Assembly (NCBI RefSeq): GCF_002019695.1
Contig: NZ_KV917376.1
Location: 1,387,293 to 1,451,292 of the forward strand
Origin: Evansella clarkii
GTDB taxonomy: Bacteria; Bacillota; Bacilli; Bacillales; Salisediminibacteriaceae
DNA: 64,000 nucleotides
Reading direction: 5' to 3'
Position numbers and translations under genes: made by a program. The notes beneath the pieces were generated by a model. It saw only the letters and a list, made by a program, of their open reading frames with translations, made no database searches and was not told the DNA's origin. Each line of letters starts with the position of its first letter. The stretch's first letter is position 1. Below, in pieces: positions 33,698-44,070 of this stretch.

Positions 33698-35131
33698 ATG
33701 TTCCCAAAAAAACTGGCGACAAAAATTACCGCCATGGTGGTAATGATCCTGTTAATACTCGTAGTGACTCTTATAGGCGGGGCAAACTGGATAACTAAAA
33801 CGTATTATCAGGACCATGTTACAAGAGAAATTGAATCCAGAGCAGTTGCTCATGCTGAACTCCTGCAGGAAACCACCGATGAAGCGGCATTTAATTATAT
33901 TGAAGAAGTGGAAGCAGGCAAGCACAGTTTTTTTATTCTGCTTGACGAAGATCTGACTGTTCAGAGAATGCCGGCAGATATTTCAGACGAGTTTTTAAAT
34001 ATATTCTCTCAATGGCTTAACAATAATCAGGAGACGATCGAAAATCTGGATGAGGAACCTTTTATCGACCATGTAGAAACTTATATGATTACACACATTC
34101 CTCATGTTTGGGCAATCATTCCTGTTACCGATGATACGGGCACTAATTCAAGTTACCTCTTTCTTGACCAGGATACTGGGGAACTGAATGAGGCGAGGAT
34201 TCAGCTTCTTCTCCTCCTGGTTGTTATGAGTATTTTTATCATTCTTATCAGCTTTTTTCTTACCAGATATTTAACGAACCGGGTTTCAAAACCTCTTAAT
34301 GATATTAGTGAAATGACAGAAAAAATCGCTGAAGGGGACCTGGATATAAAGCTGAATATCGGTGGAGAGGACGAAGTGGGGCATCTTGCAGACAGCATAC
34401 AGTCGATGACAGAGCAGCTGAAAACCTACCGGGATTCACGAAGGCATTTTATCTCCCATATTTCCCATGATCTCAGAACGCCGATTACTTATATAAAAGG
34501 ATATTCCGCTGTAATGAAAGAGAGCACGGAGATCAACCAGGATGAATGGAAGGAACATATAAGTGTTATTTACCACGAGGCTAACCGGATGGAGAGGCTT
34601 GTGAGCGATTTGTTTCTGCTGACAAAACTGGAAGAAGGCAAAATAAATCTACTTACAGAAGAAGTGCCTGCAGAGGAATGGCTTGAACAGATTTACCGAA
34701 GCAGGGTGCTGCTTTTTGACCAGAAGTCGATCAGGCATGAACTGAATATATCAGGCAGATGCAGAGGCAGCACCCTGAGAATAGATCCTGCAAGAATGGA
34801 GCAGGCACTCGTCAATATTTTAGAAAACTCGATCCGTTACACCCCTAAGGGAGGGAAAATCACGGTCTCCCTTACTGATGAAAAGGGCGGTTTTCTTCTC
34901 TCTGTTAAAGATTCCGGGCAAGGCATTGATGAGAAAGATATTGACCATATATGGGAGCGGTTTTATAAGGGTGATAAATCAAGGACTCAAAATGACAGCG
35001 GAACAGGTCTGGGTCTGGCGATCGTGAAGGAAATTACAGAGCTTCACGGAGGGAAAGTGTGGGTAAAAAGCAAGCCTGGTGAAGGTACTCAGTTTTTTAT
35101 CTGGCTGCCGGATGAACAGGACCTTTCTTAA
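33698..35131 (+). CDS. Sensor histidine kinase (HAMP, HisKA, HATPase)
   Basis: A 477-residue membrane kinase. TM1 is at about 10-30, an extracytoplasmic sensor of about 135 residues follows, and TM2 is at about 168-188. Then come HAMP (about 190-240), the HisKA dimerisation helix with the phospho-acceptor His in HISHDLRTP, and the HATPase domain with NILENSIRYTPKGG (N box), DSGQGID (G1) and GTGLGLAIVKEI (G2). It probably pairs with the regulator at 30358, although the two are separated by 2.6 kb. The sensor domain is acidic and has no recognised fold. Confidence 0.9.
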   Translation: MFPKKLATKITAMVVMILLILVVTLIGGANWITKTYYQDHVTREIESRAVAHAELLQETTDEAAFNYIEEVEAGKHSFFILLDEDLTVQRMPADISDEFLNIFSQWLNNNQETIENLDEEPFIDHVETYMITHIPHVWAIIPVTDDTGTNSSYLFLDQDTGELNEARIQLLLLLVVMSIFIILISFFLTRYLTNRVSKPLNDISEMTEKIAEGDLDIKLNIGGEDEVGHLADSIQSMTEQLKTYRDSRRHFISHISHDLRTPITYIKGYSAVMKESTEINQDEWKEHISVIYHEANRMERLVSDLFLLTKLEEGKINLLTEEVPAEEWLEQIYRSRVLLFDQKSIRHELNISGRCRGSTLRIDPARMEQALVNILENSIRYTPKGGKITVSLTDEKGGFLLSVKDSGQGIDEKDIDHIWERFYKGDKSRTQNDSGTGLGLAIVKEITELHGGKVWVKSKPGEGTQFFIWLPDEQDLS

Positions 35132-35236
35132 TTCTCTGCACTTAAATGTTTTTAAATTGTTAACATTAACTTCAAACATTCTACACAATTTTTTTGCAAA
35201 CTATTATAAGACCCGGCTGACAAAGGAGAGAGCAAT

Positions 35237-36241
35237 GTGAAACGAGCAGTAACAGGGATTGGTATCTTACTAATAATAGCCGGCTGCGGAGGCGTTAATG
35301 AAGATAAGCCTTCAGAAAATAATCAGCCAGCAGAGGAAGAAGCAAGTTTGCAGGATGAAGACATAAATAATGAAGAAACTGGTGAGCAGGACGAAGAGGA
35401 TGTCAGGGCAGCCGTGGAGGAAATCGAGCACATCCATGATATGGCTTTTGACAGAGAAGAAGAAGGCATCCTCTACGTTGGCACCCATCATGGACTCATG
35501 CAGGCCGACCTTACCAGCAATGATCTGGTCTGGCAGGGGACAGAGGAAGACCGCCATGACTTTATGGGTTTTCTGATCACAGCGGAAAATTTATTTATGA
35601 GCAGCGGGCACCCAGGGCACGGTTCTGACCTTCAGAATCCTCTAGGCGTAATGACAAGTGACGACCGCGGCGAAAACTGGGAAACAGGAGCACTTTACGG
35701 GGACGTGGATTTTCATCTTATGGATGCTAATGAAGGGGACTCCAGCTTTCTGTACGGTTTTGATGCTTACGGCGGCAGAATGTTTAAGTCAGAAGACGGA
35801 GGCCAGGAATGGGAGCAGGTGGAAGCTGATGGAATAAATGATCGCTTCCAGGAACTGTATTCTATCACTTCCGACCCCGAAGACCCGGAAACAGTCCTGG
35901 CAGGTATGTCAGACGGTATTTACCGTTCAGAGGATGGCGGGGAAAGCTTTACGTTATTTAACCGGCAAGTAACAATGACAAGTGTGAGCCAGGGACCGGA
36001 TGGAGTGATTTATGCCCACGGTATCGGCGCGATCGAAGGGTTAATGACGAGCAGTGATATGGGTGAAACATGGGAGCCGCTTGGAGTATTGCCAGAAGGG
36101 TCAGATCCGGTCATTTCACTTGCGGTCGACCATCATAACCCGAATACTCTTGCTATTGGTACAATTGCCGACTCTCTTTACTGGTCAGAGGATCAGGGGG
36201 AAACTTGGGAGCTGCTTATCGAAGATGGAGAACCAGTTTAA
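35237..36241 (+). CDS. BNR/sortilin-like repeat lipoprotein (F510_1955-type)
   Basis: A 334-residue lipoprotein with lipobox IAGCG near residue 16 and an acidic linker (about 20-65). A beta-propeller made of Asp-box (BNR) repeats follows: SDDRGENWETGAL, SEDGGQEWEQV, SEDGGESFTLF, SSDMGETWEPL and SEDQGETWELL. Proteins of this type are called F510_1955-family glycosylhydrolases, though catalytic residues are not obvious. It begins at a GTG after AAAGGAGAG, about 100 bases downstream of the kinase, and is followed closely by the CWB2 lipoprotein gene. Confidence 0.8.
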   Translation: MKRAVTGIGILLIIAGCGGVNEDKPSENNQPAEEEASLQDEDINNEETGEQDEEDVRAAVEEIEHIHDMAFDREEEGILYVGTHHGLMQADLTSNDLVWQGTEEDRHDFMGFLITAENLFMSSGHPGHGSDLQNPLGVMTSDDRGENWETGALYGDVDFHLMDANEGDSSFLYGFDAYGGRMFKSEDGGQEWEQVEADGINDRFQELYSITSDPEDPETVLAGMSDGIYRSEDGGESFTLFNRQVTMTSVSQGPDGVIYAHGIGAIEGLMTSSDMGETWEPLGVLPEGSDPVISLAVDHHNPNTLAIGTIADSLYWSEDQGETWELLIEDGEPV

Positions 36242-36261
36242 ATAAGTGAGGAGATTGAAAG

Positions 36262-37680
36262 ATGAAAAAATCGAGCATTTTAACAATCCTGGCTGCATCA
36301 AGTTTATTTCTCGCAGCATGTAACAATGATGCGGACGATACAGCGACGAATGGCGGGCCGAATAATAACAATAACGAAATGAGTAATGAAGAAATGAATG
36401 ATGACAATGGTGACGGACATGGAGATCATGGCGGCGATGGTGAAAACAATAATGAGAATGAGGAAAATCATCATAACGACCATGATGGTAACCATCATGA
36501 GAATAATGATGAAAACGATCACCACGGCCATGGTGGTGAAGGTGCCGGAGACAGAGAGGACATTGAAGCTGAGGCAGCTACTGGCCCAGAGTCTATAAAT
36601 GAAAATGCAACTGACGGTTTAATGGTAGAAAACACGAAAAACGTTACGAGAATTGGAGAAGATGATCCAATTACTTTTTCTATTTTAGCCTCCCAGACAA
36701 TCTGGCCGGCAACTCATGAAGGTAACCAGCCAGGGACTGTTATACTTGGTCCGCTGGATTCCTGGCAGCATTCTCTCGCTGCTCTGACACTTGTTCACCA
36801 TCCTAATGACGGTCCGTTGCTTTATACAGAGGGCTCTATTTCAGATGAAGTGCTTCAGGAAATTGAGCGCCTGCAGCCGTTAGGAAACTCCGAAGGAATA
36901 CAGGTTATGGTGATGGAAGACCTCCCTGAAGAGGAAATGGACAAGCTTTCAGGATTCGAAGTGGAAACAATTTCAGCGGATGATCCTGCGGAGTTCGCAA
37001 CTAAGATTGACGAGCGTTATGCGGAGATCGTTGGCAGTCTGCCGGGAAGTGTGATAATCGGCTCAGCGGAAGAAGAAGCACAGCTAATGACAATGGTGGC
37101 AGGTGACTGGATTTCACACATGGATGAGCCTGTGCTTTATGTAAACGAGTTTAGCATTCCAGAAGCAACAGTAGATGCACTGGAAAAACGTAATGGAGAA
37201 GCCAATATTTATTTATTAGGATCTGAAGCAGAGGTTTCCGCAACTATTGAAGAAGAACTTTCGGAATATGGGACAGTAACACGTATTTCCGGAGAAACAC
37301 CAGTTGAACTATCGATCGCGTTTGCTTCTTTTTACGATGAGGAAACAGGATTTGGCTGGGATATTACTGAGCCTGGCCACGGAATCACTTTTGCATCTAC
37401 AGAAACTCCGGAGCTGGCACTGCCTGGAGCGCCTCTGGCCCATTTAGGAAAGCATGCTCCAATGATCTGGCTGTCGGAAGGTGAGCTAAACCAGAAGGTA
37501 TATGATTATCTGGCAAAACTAAAGCCTGCATTTGAAGAAGTGCCAACGGAAGGTCCATATAACCACGGCTATGCTTTCGGAAGCACAGATTCCATCAGTT
37601 TTTCCGTCCAGGGCATTATTGATGAAAAAATGGAAATCGTCTCTATTAGCGGAGATGACCACGGCGGCCACGGGCATTAA
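36262..37680 (+). CDS. CWB2-repeat (putative cell-wall binding) lipoprotein with His-rich linker
   Basis: A 472-residue lipoprotein (lipobox LAACN near residues 17-21). Residues about 25-100 are Asn, Asp, Glu and His rich (HHNDHDGNHHENNDEN), a likely metal-binding tether; the C-terminus ends DDHGGHGH. The middle and end carry CWB2-like repeats (GPLLYTEGSISDEVLQEI, IYLLGSEAEVSATIEEEL followed by TVTRISG). It starts 20 bases after the previous gene, so the two are co-transcribed. Role inferred as surface metal binding or wall attachment. Confidence 0.78.
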   Translation: MKKSSILTILAASSLFLAACNNDADDTATNGGPNNNNNEMSNEEMNDDNGDGHGDHGGDGENNNENEENHHNDHDGNHHENNDENDHHGHGGEGAGDREDIEAEAATGPESINENATDGLMVENTKNVTRIGEDDPITFSILASQTIWPATHEGNQPGTVILGPLDSWQHSLAALTLVHHPNDGPLLYTEGSISDEVLQEIERLQPLGNSEGIQVMVMEDLPEEEMDKLSGFEVETISADDPAEFATKIDERYAEIVGSLPGSVIIGSAEEEAQLMTMVAGDWISHMDEPVLYVNEFSIPEATVDALEKRNGEANIYLLGSEAEVSATIEEELSEYGTVTRISGETPVELSIAFASFYDEETGFGWDITEPGHGITFASTETPELALPGAPLAHLGKHAPMIWLSEGELNQKVYDYLAKLKPAFEEVPTEGPYNHGYAFGSTDSISFSVQGIIDEKMEIVSISGDDHGGHGH

Positions 37681-37705
37681 AATTATTTATTTGAATTTCT
37701 AATAG

Positions 37706-37745
37706 AGAAAAGACGTACGAGGATGCATACGTCTTTTCTCTTTTT
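37706..37745. terminator. Terminator between convergent genes
   Basis: AAAAGACGTA pairs with TACGTCTTTT around a 9-base loop, followed by CTCTTTTTT. The A-rich left flank means it may also serve the minus-strand ctaG gene. Confidence 0.8.
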
Positions 37746-37763
37746 TGTCGTTAGTTGGTGAGA

Positions 37764-38582
37764 TTATTCAGCAGGAAGTGCTGCTCCCGTATCGGGTGGC
37801 GATACGCGCCGGGGAGCCGTTGTTTTATACCAGTGATAGCAAAGGATAATGATTATAACCACATCGACCATATCGCCTCCGTAATACATGAGCATACCGC
37901 CTGTTTCAGCATCGGCCCTTGCTACGCCTTCTGGCGGATAAGCATAAATATGCTTGGACAGGATTTTATGCCCGGCAAGCGCAAGAATGAGTACCAGAGC
38001 ACGATACACATAGCTGTATCGGTGTGGCGATACGTCCATATAAATAATCGAAGCAGTGAAAAGATACCCGGCTAAAAATACATGGAGATGCACCAGTACA
38101 TGGAGGAGCAGGGAGTCGTGCATAGCGCTGTACAGGCCGGTAGTATATAGGACAGCCAGCCCGCCAATGTTTAATGTTCCCGCCACAATCGGATTGCTTA
38201 CAAACTGAATATATCGGCCTTTTAATAAGCGTGATAATATTCTTGCATTAGTGGTGTTCAGTGTACGGAGAAGAAGTTTCACAGGCGCTGATATAACAAG
38301 AAGGAGCGGGGAAAGCATACCCAGGAGCAAGTGCCCGAACATATGGGCAGTAAAGCTGCTGTGAGCAAGCTCTGCAAGGGGACCAACTAACGCAGCGCCG
38401 GCTGTAACAACCCCCAGAATCCAGAAAATGTAGCGATACAACGGCCAATTTTTATATGTTTTGCTTGTGAAATATGCTGCAAGGGGGTAGGCGAGCATAG
38501 CAGCTATCAGTATGCTTACTATGACTATGTCATAACCAGCCCCGGTGAGTGTCTCGTGATGGTTGTGGTGATGCATTTCCAT
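37764..38582 (-). CDS. Cytochrome c oxidase assembly protein, caa3_CtaG family
   Basis: A 272-residue multi-pass membrane protein with about seven helices and histidines in the second to fourth helices (HMFGHLLLGM, HVLVHLHVF), plus an N-terminal MEMHHHNHHE. The caa3_CtaG family takes part in caa3 oxidase maturation and copper delivery. Two GTATCG-type repeat elements lie inside the frame: one encodes DVSPHRYS in a loop (38016-38033) and one encodes RVSPPDTG at the C-terminus (37789-37805). It overlaps no neighbour and starts 1-2 bases after the DUF2243 gene ends, so they are one operon. Confidence 0.85.
   Translation of the reverse strand: MEMHHHNHHETLTGAGYDIVIVSILIAAMLAYPLAAYFTSKTYKNWPLYRYIFWILGVVTAGAALVGPLAELAHSSFTAHMFGHLLLGMLSPLLLVISAPVKLLLRTLNTTNARILSRLLKGRYIQFVSNPIVAGTLNIGGLAVLYTTGLYSAMHDSLLLHVLVHLHVFLAGYLFTASIIYMDVSPHRYSYVYRALVLILALAGHKILSKHIYAYPPEGVARADAETGGMLMYYGGDMVDVVIIIILCYHWYKTTAPRRVSPPDTGAALPAE
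37789..38033. repeat. Two GTATCG-type hairpin elements inside the ctaG-like CDS
   Basis: GTATCGGGTGGCGATAC at 37789-37805 and GTATCGGTGTGGCGATAC at 38016-38033. Both are full matches to the palindromic arms of the intergenic family, and both keep the reading frame open. Confidence 0.75.
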
Positions 38583-38583
38583 C

Positions 38584-39096
38584 TTAACTACCTTCCTTCA
38601 TTTTCCCGGATGCTTTCCTTGTCTGTTTAAGGAGAACTAAGCCGATTATTAAAAGAACGACTGCGCTGGCATTCCAGGCGATATCGTATACGAGAATATT
38701 ATCCGCGTTATAGCGAATTTGATGCACACGGAGGATTTTGTGATTAACGATTCCATCAAAAAGCTGAAAGATACCTGCTCCCAAAAACACAGCACCCGCC
38801 CATTTTTTCATCCAAAAAACATTTCTCCGCCGGAGGTCAGCAAACATAAACAGGGACCCAATGGCGGCAAACCAGGCAAAAGACATAAGCAGCCCATCGC
38901 TGAAAATCCCGACAGCCGTTGTAGATAGATCGTAAAAATGATGCCACTGCAGTAAAAAATGAAAGACTACTTCGTCCACAAAAGCCATCGTTCCTATACC
39001 AAAGAGGAGGCCGCTCCATAAGTTTCGTTTTGAATACTCGAGCTTTTTATGTAAATCATTATGTAGATTAATCTCAGCTGAGGTTGTTTCCTGCAT
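38584..39096 (-). CDS. DUF2243 membrane protein
   Basis: A 170-residue protein with four hydrophobic segments, the FGIGTMAFVDEVVFHFLLQWHH region and a DGIVNHKILRVHQIR stretch, both typical of DUF2243. It has repeated His residues near the membrane. The family often sits next to caa3_CtaG proteins, as here, where the two form an operon. Molecular function unknown. The ATG follows a GAGGTG site. Confidence 0.82.
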   Translation of the reverse strand: MQETTSAEINLHNDLHKKLEYSKRNLWSGLLFGIGTMAFVDEVVFHFLLQWHHFYDLSTTAVGIFSDGLLMSFAWFAAIGSLFMFADLRRRNVFWMKKWAGAVFLGAGIFQLFDGIVNHKILRVHQIRYNADNILVYDIAWNASAVVLLIIGLVLLKQTRKASGKMKEGS

Positions 39097-39182
39097 TTAA
39101 TCACCTCATTTATTTATTTTTTCATCTTTACCCGGTTATTTACTTTCTTAAAAGGTGGAGATGGGAGGTTGTTGTACATTTA

Positions 39183-39355
39183 GAGGGGTGGTTCGCGCAA
39201 CTTGGTGGGGCGTTTGCACAACTTCGATGGTCGTTTGCACAACTTGAGGGAGTACACGCTCAAGTAGAGGTTAATCGCACAAGTTAGAAGGTGATTCGCG
39301 CAATTTCGGAGGCGGTTCGCACGGTTCGCACGGCCGTTCGCACAACTTAAAACGT
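39183..39355. repeat. Short direct-repeat array, family D (TTGCACAACTT)
   Basis: About eight units of TTCGCGCAACTTGG, TTTGCACAACTT or TTCGCACAACTT; the first spacings are 20 and 21 bp. This is the minus-strand form of AAGTTGTGCGAA at 19455. Confidence 0.75.
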
Positions 39356-39379
39356 TTCTAAAGAGAGAAGAGGAGTTTC

Positions 39380-39432
39380 CGCCTTGCTTATTCGTTGGCA
39401 GAGCTTCGAAGCATATCAGCACTATTAAGAAT
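39380..39432. repeat. Diverged P element
   Basis: CCTTGCTTATTCGTTGGC, core AGCTTCGAAGCATA, then CACTATTAAG. Only the core and flanking TTAAG/CTTGCTTA are well kept. From 39433 to 39774 there is no supported gene. Confidence 0.5.
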
Positions 39433-39774
39433 TGAAATTAATTAAAATAGTTTTTTACTAATTTCGATGGCATAATTCGCATTTCCTGAATAATTTCCCG
39501 GGAAAAGTGCCGGAGTTTGATGATTAACTGCAGTTGCCCTCATGCAAAAGGCAGGATTCGTTCTGCGAAGTCTTATTACCGCAGAGAAGTGTGCATATTC
39601 GAGTATAAGAGAGGGAATCGACAGCAAAGAAGAGCAAACGAGAAGAAACTTAACTTAGGCAGAGAAGAAGAGCAGACAGCACCCGCAATAAATATATTTC
39701 CCTGGTAGATGTGGAATTTCCAGCCGGTTAGAAAGAGGAATTAAAAAGTGACCGGAGGAATTTATAGAAAACAC

Positions 39775-39802
39775 TTTACATTAACCTCCAATCCGGTATA
39801 CT
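39775..39802 (+). promoter_or_regulatory. Sigma-A type promoter of thiC
   Basis: TTTACA (39775-39780), a 16-base spacer and TATACT (39797-39802), directly before the TPP riboswitch. Confidence 0.7.
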
Positions 39803-39822
39803 AATAAGCAACTGAATAGTTA

Positions 39823-39920
39823 TAACTAGGGGTGCCCGTGAGCGCGGGCTGAGAAAGAAACGCGATGAAGTTTCTTGACTCTTTGGACCTGATCTGGATC
39901 ATACCAGCGTGGGGAAGTTA
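39823..39920 (+). promoter_or_regulatory. TPP riboswitch (THI element)
   Basis: The conserved core is present in order: AGGGGTGCCCG, GGGCTGAGA, a variable stem arm, GGACCTGATCTGGATCATAC and CAGCGTGGGGAAG. It binds thiamine pyrophosphate and should terminate transcription ahead of thiC when TPP is plentiful, through the hairpin at 39959. Confidence 0.93.
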
Positions 39921-39958
39921 AACATCGGCAGTCATTACATACGCAATTATCCGCATAT

Positions 39959-39998
39959 AAAGCCGGGTCCATCCTTTTTTTCTGGACCCGGCTTTTCT
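39959..39998 (+). terminator. Riboswitch-controlled terminator
   Basis: AGCCGGGTCC pairs perfectly with GGACCCGGCT around a T-rich loop, followed by TTTCTG. It lies between the TPP element and thiC, about 105 bases before the start codon. Confidence 0.8.
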
Positions 39999-40087
39999 GT
40001 ATTCACACTCTATTTTTACAAGGGTATCTCTATTCCTCTGTATTCCCCGTCCCCAGTCTGCTTCCAGGTCTCGTCCCACTAACATAA

Positions 40088-41887
<1,800 letters not shown>

Positions 41888-41932
41888 AACTGTTCTGGCG
41901 TGATGATTAAAGGGGTAGCGGCAGTTACGGAC

Positions 41933-42053
41933 TTGGCGCGATAACTCATTGAATCGGCGTAATAAATAGAGAGATCGGCGCGATAATGTATCAGTTTGGC
42001 GTGATAAACATACAGTTCGGCGCGATAAGTATTCAATTTGGAGTAAGTCTGCG
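41933..42053. repeat. Short direct-repeat array, family G (GGCGCGATAA)
   Basis: Six units of GGCGCGATAA, GGCGTAATAA or GGCGTGATAA about 20-21 bp apart. A near-identical second block is at 42118-42232, with the first H unit between them, so the stretch is a larger duplication of about 185 bp. Confidence 0.8.
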
Positions 42054-42066
42054 CTAAACTCGTACT

Positions 42067-42830
42067 AAAAACCGAGTGAGCGGTAACGCAAGATGTTCTC
42101 GCATGCCCGCTCGAGCTGAAAAGGCGCGATAACTCATTGAATCGGCGTAATAAATAGAGAGATCGGCGCGATAGTGTATCAGTTCGGCGTGATAAACATA
42201 CAGTTCGGCGCGATAAGTATTCAATTTGGCGTAAATCTGCGCTAAACTCGTACTAAAAACTGAGTGAGCGGTAACGCAAGAGGCGCTCGCATGCCCGATT
42301 GAGCTAAAAAACTGAGTGAGCGCTAACGCAAGAGGCGCTCGCATGCCCGCACGAGCAAAATAACCGAGTGAGCGGTAACGCAAGAGGCACTCGCATGCCC
42401 GCACGAGCTAAAATACTGAGTGAGCGGTAACGCAAGAAGCTCTCGCATACCCGCTCGAGCTAAAAAAACGAGTGAGCGGTAACGCAAGGGGCACTCACAT
42501 GCCCGATTGAGCTAAAAAACTGAGTGAGCGGTAACGCAAGAGGCGCTCGCATGCCCGCACGAGCAAAATAACCGAGTGAGCGGTAACGCAAGACGTTCTC
42601 ACATGCCCGCTCGAGCAAAAAAACTGAGTGAGCGGTAACGCAAGAAGCTCTCGCATGCCCGCTTGAGCTAAAAAACCGAGTGAGCGGTAACGTAAGAGGC
42701 TCTCACATGCCCGCTCGAGCCAAAAAACCGAGTGAGCGGTAACGCAAGACGTTCTCGCATGCCCGCTTGAGCTAAAAAACTGAGTGAGCGGTAACGCAAG
42801 ACGTACTGCATGTCACTTCAGTTATAAGTG
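42067..42830. repeat. Tandem array, family H, exact 52-bp period (12 copies)
   Basis: The unit begins GAGTGAGCGGTAACGCAAG and continues with GCTCGCATGCCCGC and GAGCTAAAAAAC. GAGTGAGCGG starts at 42262, 42314, 42366, 42418, 42470, 42522, 42574, 42626, 42678, 42730 and 42782, always 52 bp apart, plus one separate copy at 42074. Substitutions occur but no length changes. GCTCG and CGAGC within the unit can pair. No unique spacers, so not CRISPR. Confidence 0.9.
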
Positions 42831-42937
42831 ATTACAAGGAAGCTGGCGTGATAAGCACACAGTTCAACGCGATAACAATCCATAACTCTTTAATAACTCA
42901 ACTTTTTACGCTAAAACTGTTCATGGGAGGTATTTTC

Positions 42938-43105
42938 ATGAAAGGACAGCATATTGAAGCGGAAATCAGAGAGCTGGAAAACCGGCTGGATTTTTTGAAA
43001 AAACAGCTGCAGGAAACCCAGGAGCACTGTGATCATCAATTCGAAGGCAATAACATCATGGAGAAATGCTCGAAATGTAATAAAGTGAATGTGCTTTATT
43101 ATTAA
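42938..43105 (+). CDS. Small coiled-coil zinc-ribbon-like protein (55 residues)
   Basis: A 55-residue protein from ATG 42938, preceded by GGGAGG. An N-terminal amphipathic helix (EAEIRELENRLDFLKKQLQE) is followed by CDH and CSKC, giving three cysteines and a His that could bind one zinc. The longer upstream frame reads into repeat sequence and is not used. Similar short proteins exist in Bacillaceae as hypotheticals. Function not recognised. Confidence 0.65.
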   Translation: MKGQHIEAEIRELENRLDFLKKQLQETQEHCDHQFEGNNIMEKCSKCNKVNVLYY

Positions 43106-43202
43106 AAGTAGCGTCTCCTTCCCCAGGCTGAAGGGATAGTTTTATGAAAATAACAGGGTAACCTAACGCCTTAACTCGCCTGTCTAATGAAAAAAACAGT
43201 TT

Positions 43203-43301
43203 TAAAAGCACCTGAATTTTGATATTCTCCCCCAAAGGTAAACAGGTTTTGTTATTTCCGCTGTCTACATGACGGGGTGCTGTTCATTTTCAGGTGCTTT
43301 T
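43203..43301. other. Inverted repeat with a 70-base loop
   Basis: AAAAGCACCTGAA at 43203-43215 pairs with TTCAGGTGCTTTT at 43289-43301. The right arm ends in TTTTCTC, so it could act as a terminator for the 55-residue gene, but the loop is unusually long. Confidence 0.45.
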
Positions 43302-43356
43302 CTCTATGTGTATATTTTCTGCAGAGTTCATCTGATTGCTCCACTGAAGATAGTAA

Positions 43357-43608
43357 TTACATATGTGCAACACCAAAGATGATGGATATAAGGAGAAATC
43401 CAATAATTAGTAAGCCATACAGACTTAATAAAATAGTTTTCAGTTGACCCTTCTCACTGAACAAAGCTGTAAAAATAGTTAGTCCTGCCCCTGTCAATAG
43501 AATAATAATATCTGCTGGGCTCGATACTTTTCCTCCTACAAAAAATTGTATAACCAGAGTTGTTGAAATAAGAGTGATAATTGACACAATCCCTAAGTAT
43601 TTCCTCAT
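43357..43608 (-). CDS. Small hydrophobic membrane protein (83 residues)
   Basis: An 83-residue protein with three hydrophobic segments (about 5-24, 32-48 and 59-80) and short polar turns. The start follows GGAGAAG on the minus strand. I do not recognise the family. It lies between the small zinc-ribbon gene and the CPCC protein gene, on the same strand as the latter. Confidence 0.6.
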   Translation of the reverse strand: MRKYLGIVSIITLISTTLVIQFFVGGKVSSPADIIILLTGAGLTIFTALFSEKGQLKTILLSLYGLLIIGFLLISIIFGVAHM

Positions 43609-43693
43609 TTTTACTTCTCCTCTTTCTATGATAAAAACCTTTACTCAATATACTCTTTGTCAGCACAGCTCCTGGTTTTTGCACTCCGCTACT

Positions 43694-43963
43694 TTAAAAA
43701 CTATATAGGTTTCCAATCAGGTTCTTGACATCATTTTCATCTGGTTTTCTTACAAACTCAACACATCTTTTTTCACTAGCACCAAATAACATATAGTTTT
43801 TCTGTGCTTGTCTTAAAGAAGGGGTATTCGCACCGCCGCTATAATCAGGATCATCAAATTGAATTCCATCATCTTCCCAATAGCAGATGCTGCAAATAGC
43901 ATATGTTCCAGGAGGTTCTTCGTCTAAGGTTTTATAGCCGCAGCAGGGGCAAGTAAATTTCAT
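43694..43963 (-). CDS. CPCC-type cysteine-rich protein
   Basis: An 89-residue protein starting MKFTCPCCGYKTL. It has CPCCGY and a second pair in CSICYWEDDG, then GGANTPSLRQAQKNY, matching the Cys-rich CPCC family (a probable zinc ribbon). I use ATG 43963, which follows GAGAGTGATC, not the upstream in-frame ATG. Function of the family is unknown; members are often near toxin-immunity loci, but there is no sign of that here. Confidence 0.78.
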   Translation of the reverse strand: MKFTCPCCGYKTLDEEPPGTYAICSICYWEDDGIQFDDPDYSGGANTPSLRQAQKNYMLFGASEKRCVEFVRKPDENDVKNLIGNLYSF

Positions 43964-44070
43964 CTGATCACTCTCTTTCACTCTACCGTTCATTAGGGGT
44001 TACTTAAATTATATATCGTCTCTCCTTAAGAGAATTTAAGTGTTCTGCTATAGTTATTGGCTGAAAATTA

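Noticed and set aside
39517-39708. 63-residue basic ORF before the thiC promoter
   Set aside because: No ribosome binding site, charged random-like composition.
42067-42830. Possible CRISPR array
   Set aside because: The whole 52-bp unit repeats; there are no unique spacers, and no cas genes are in the window.
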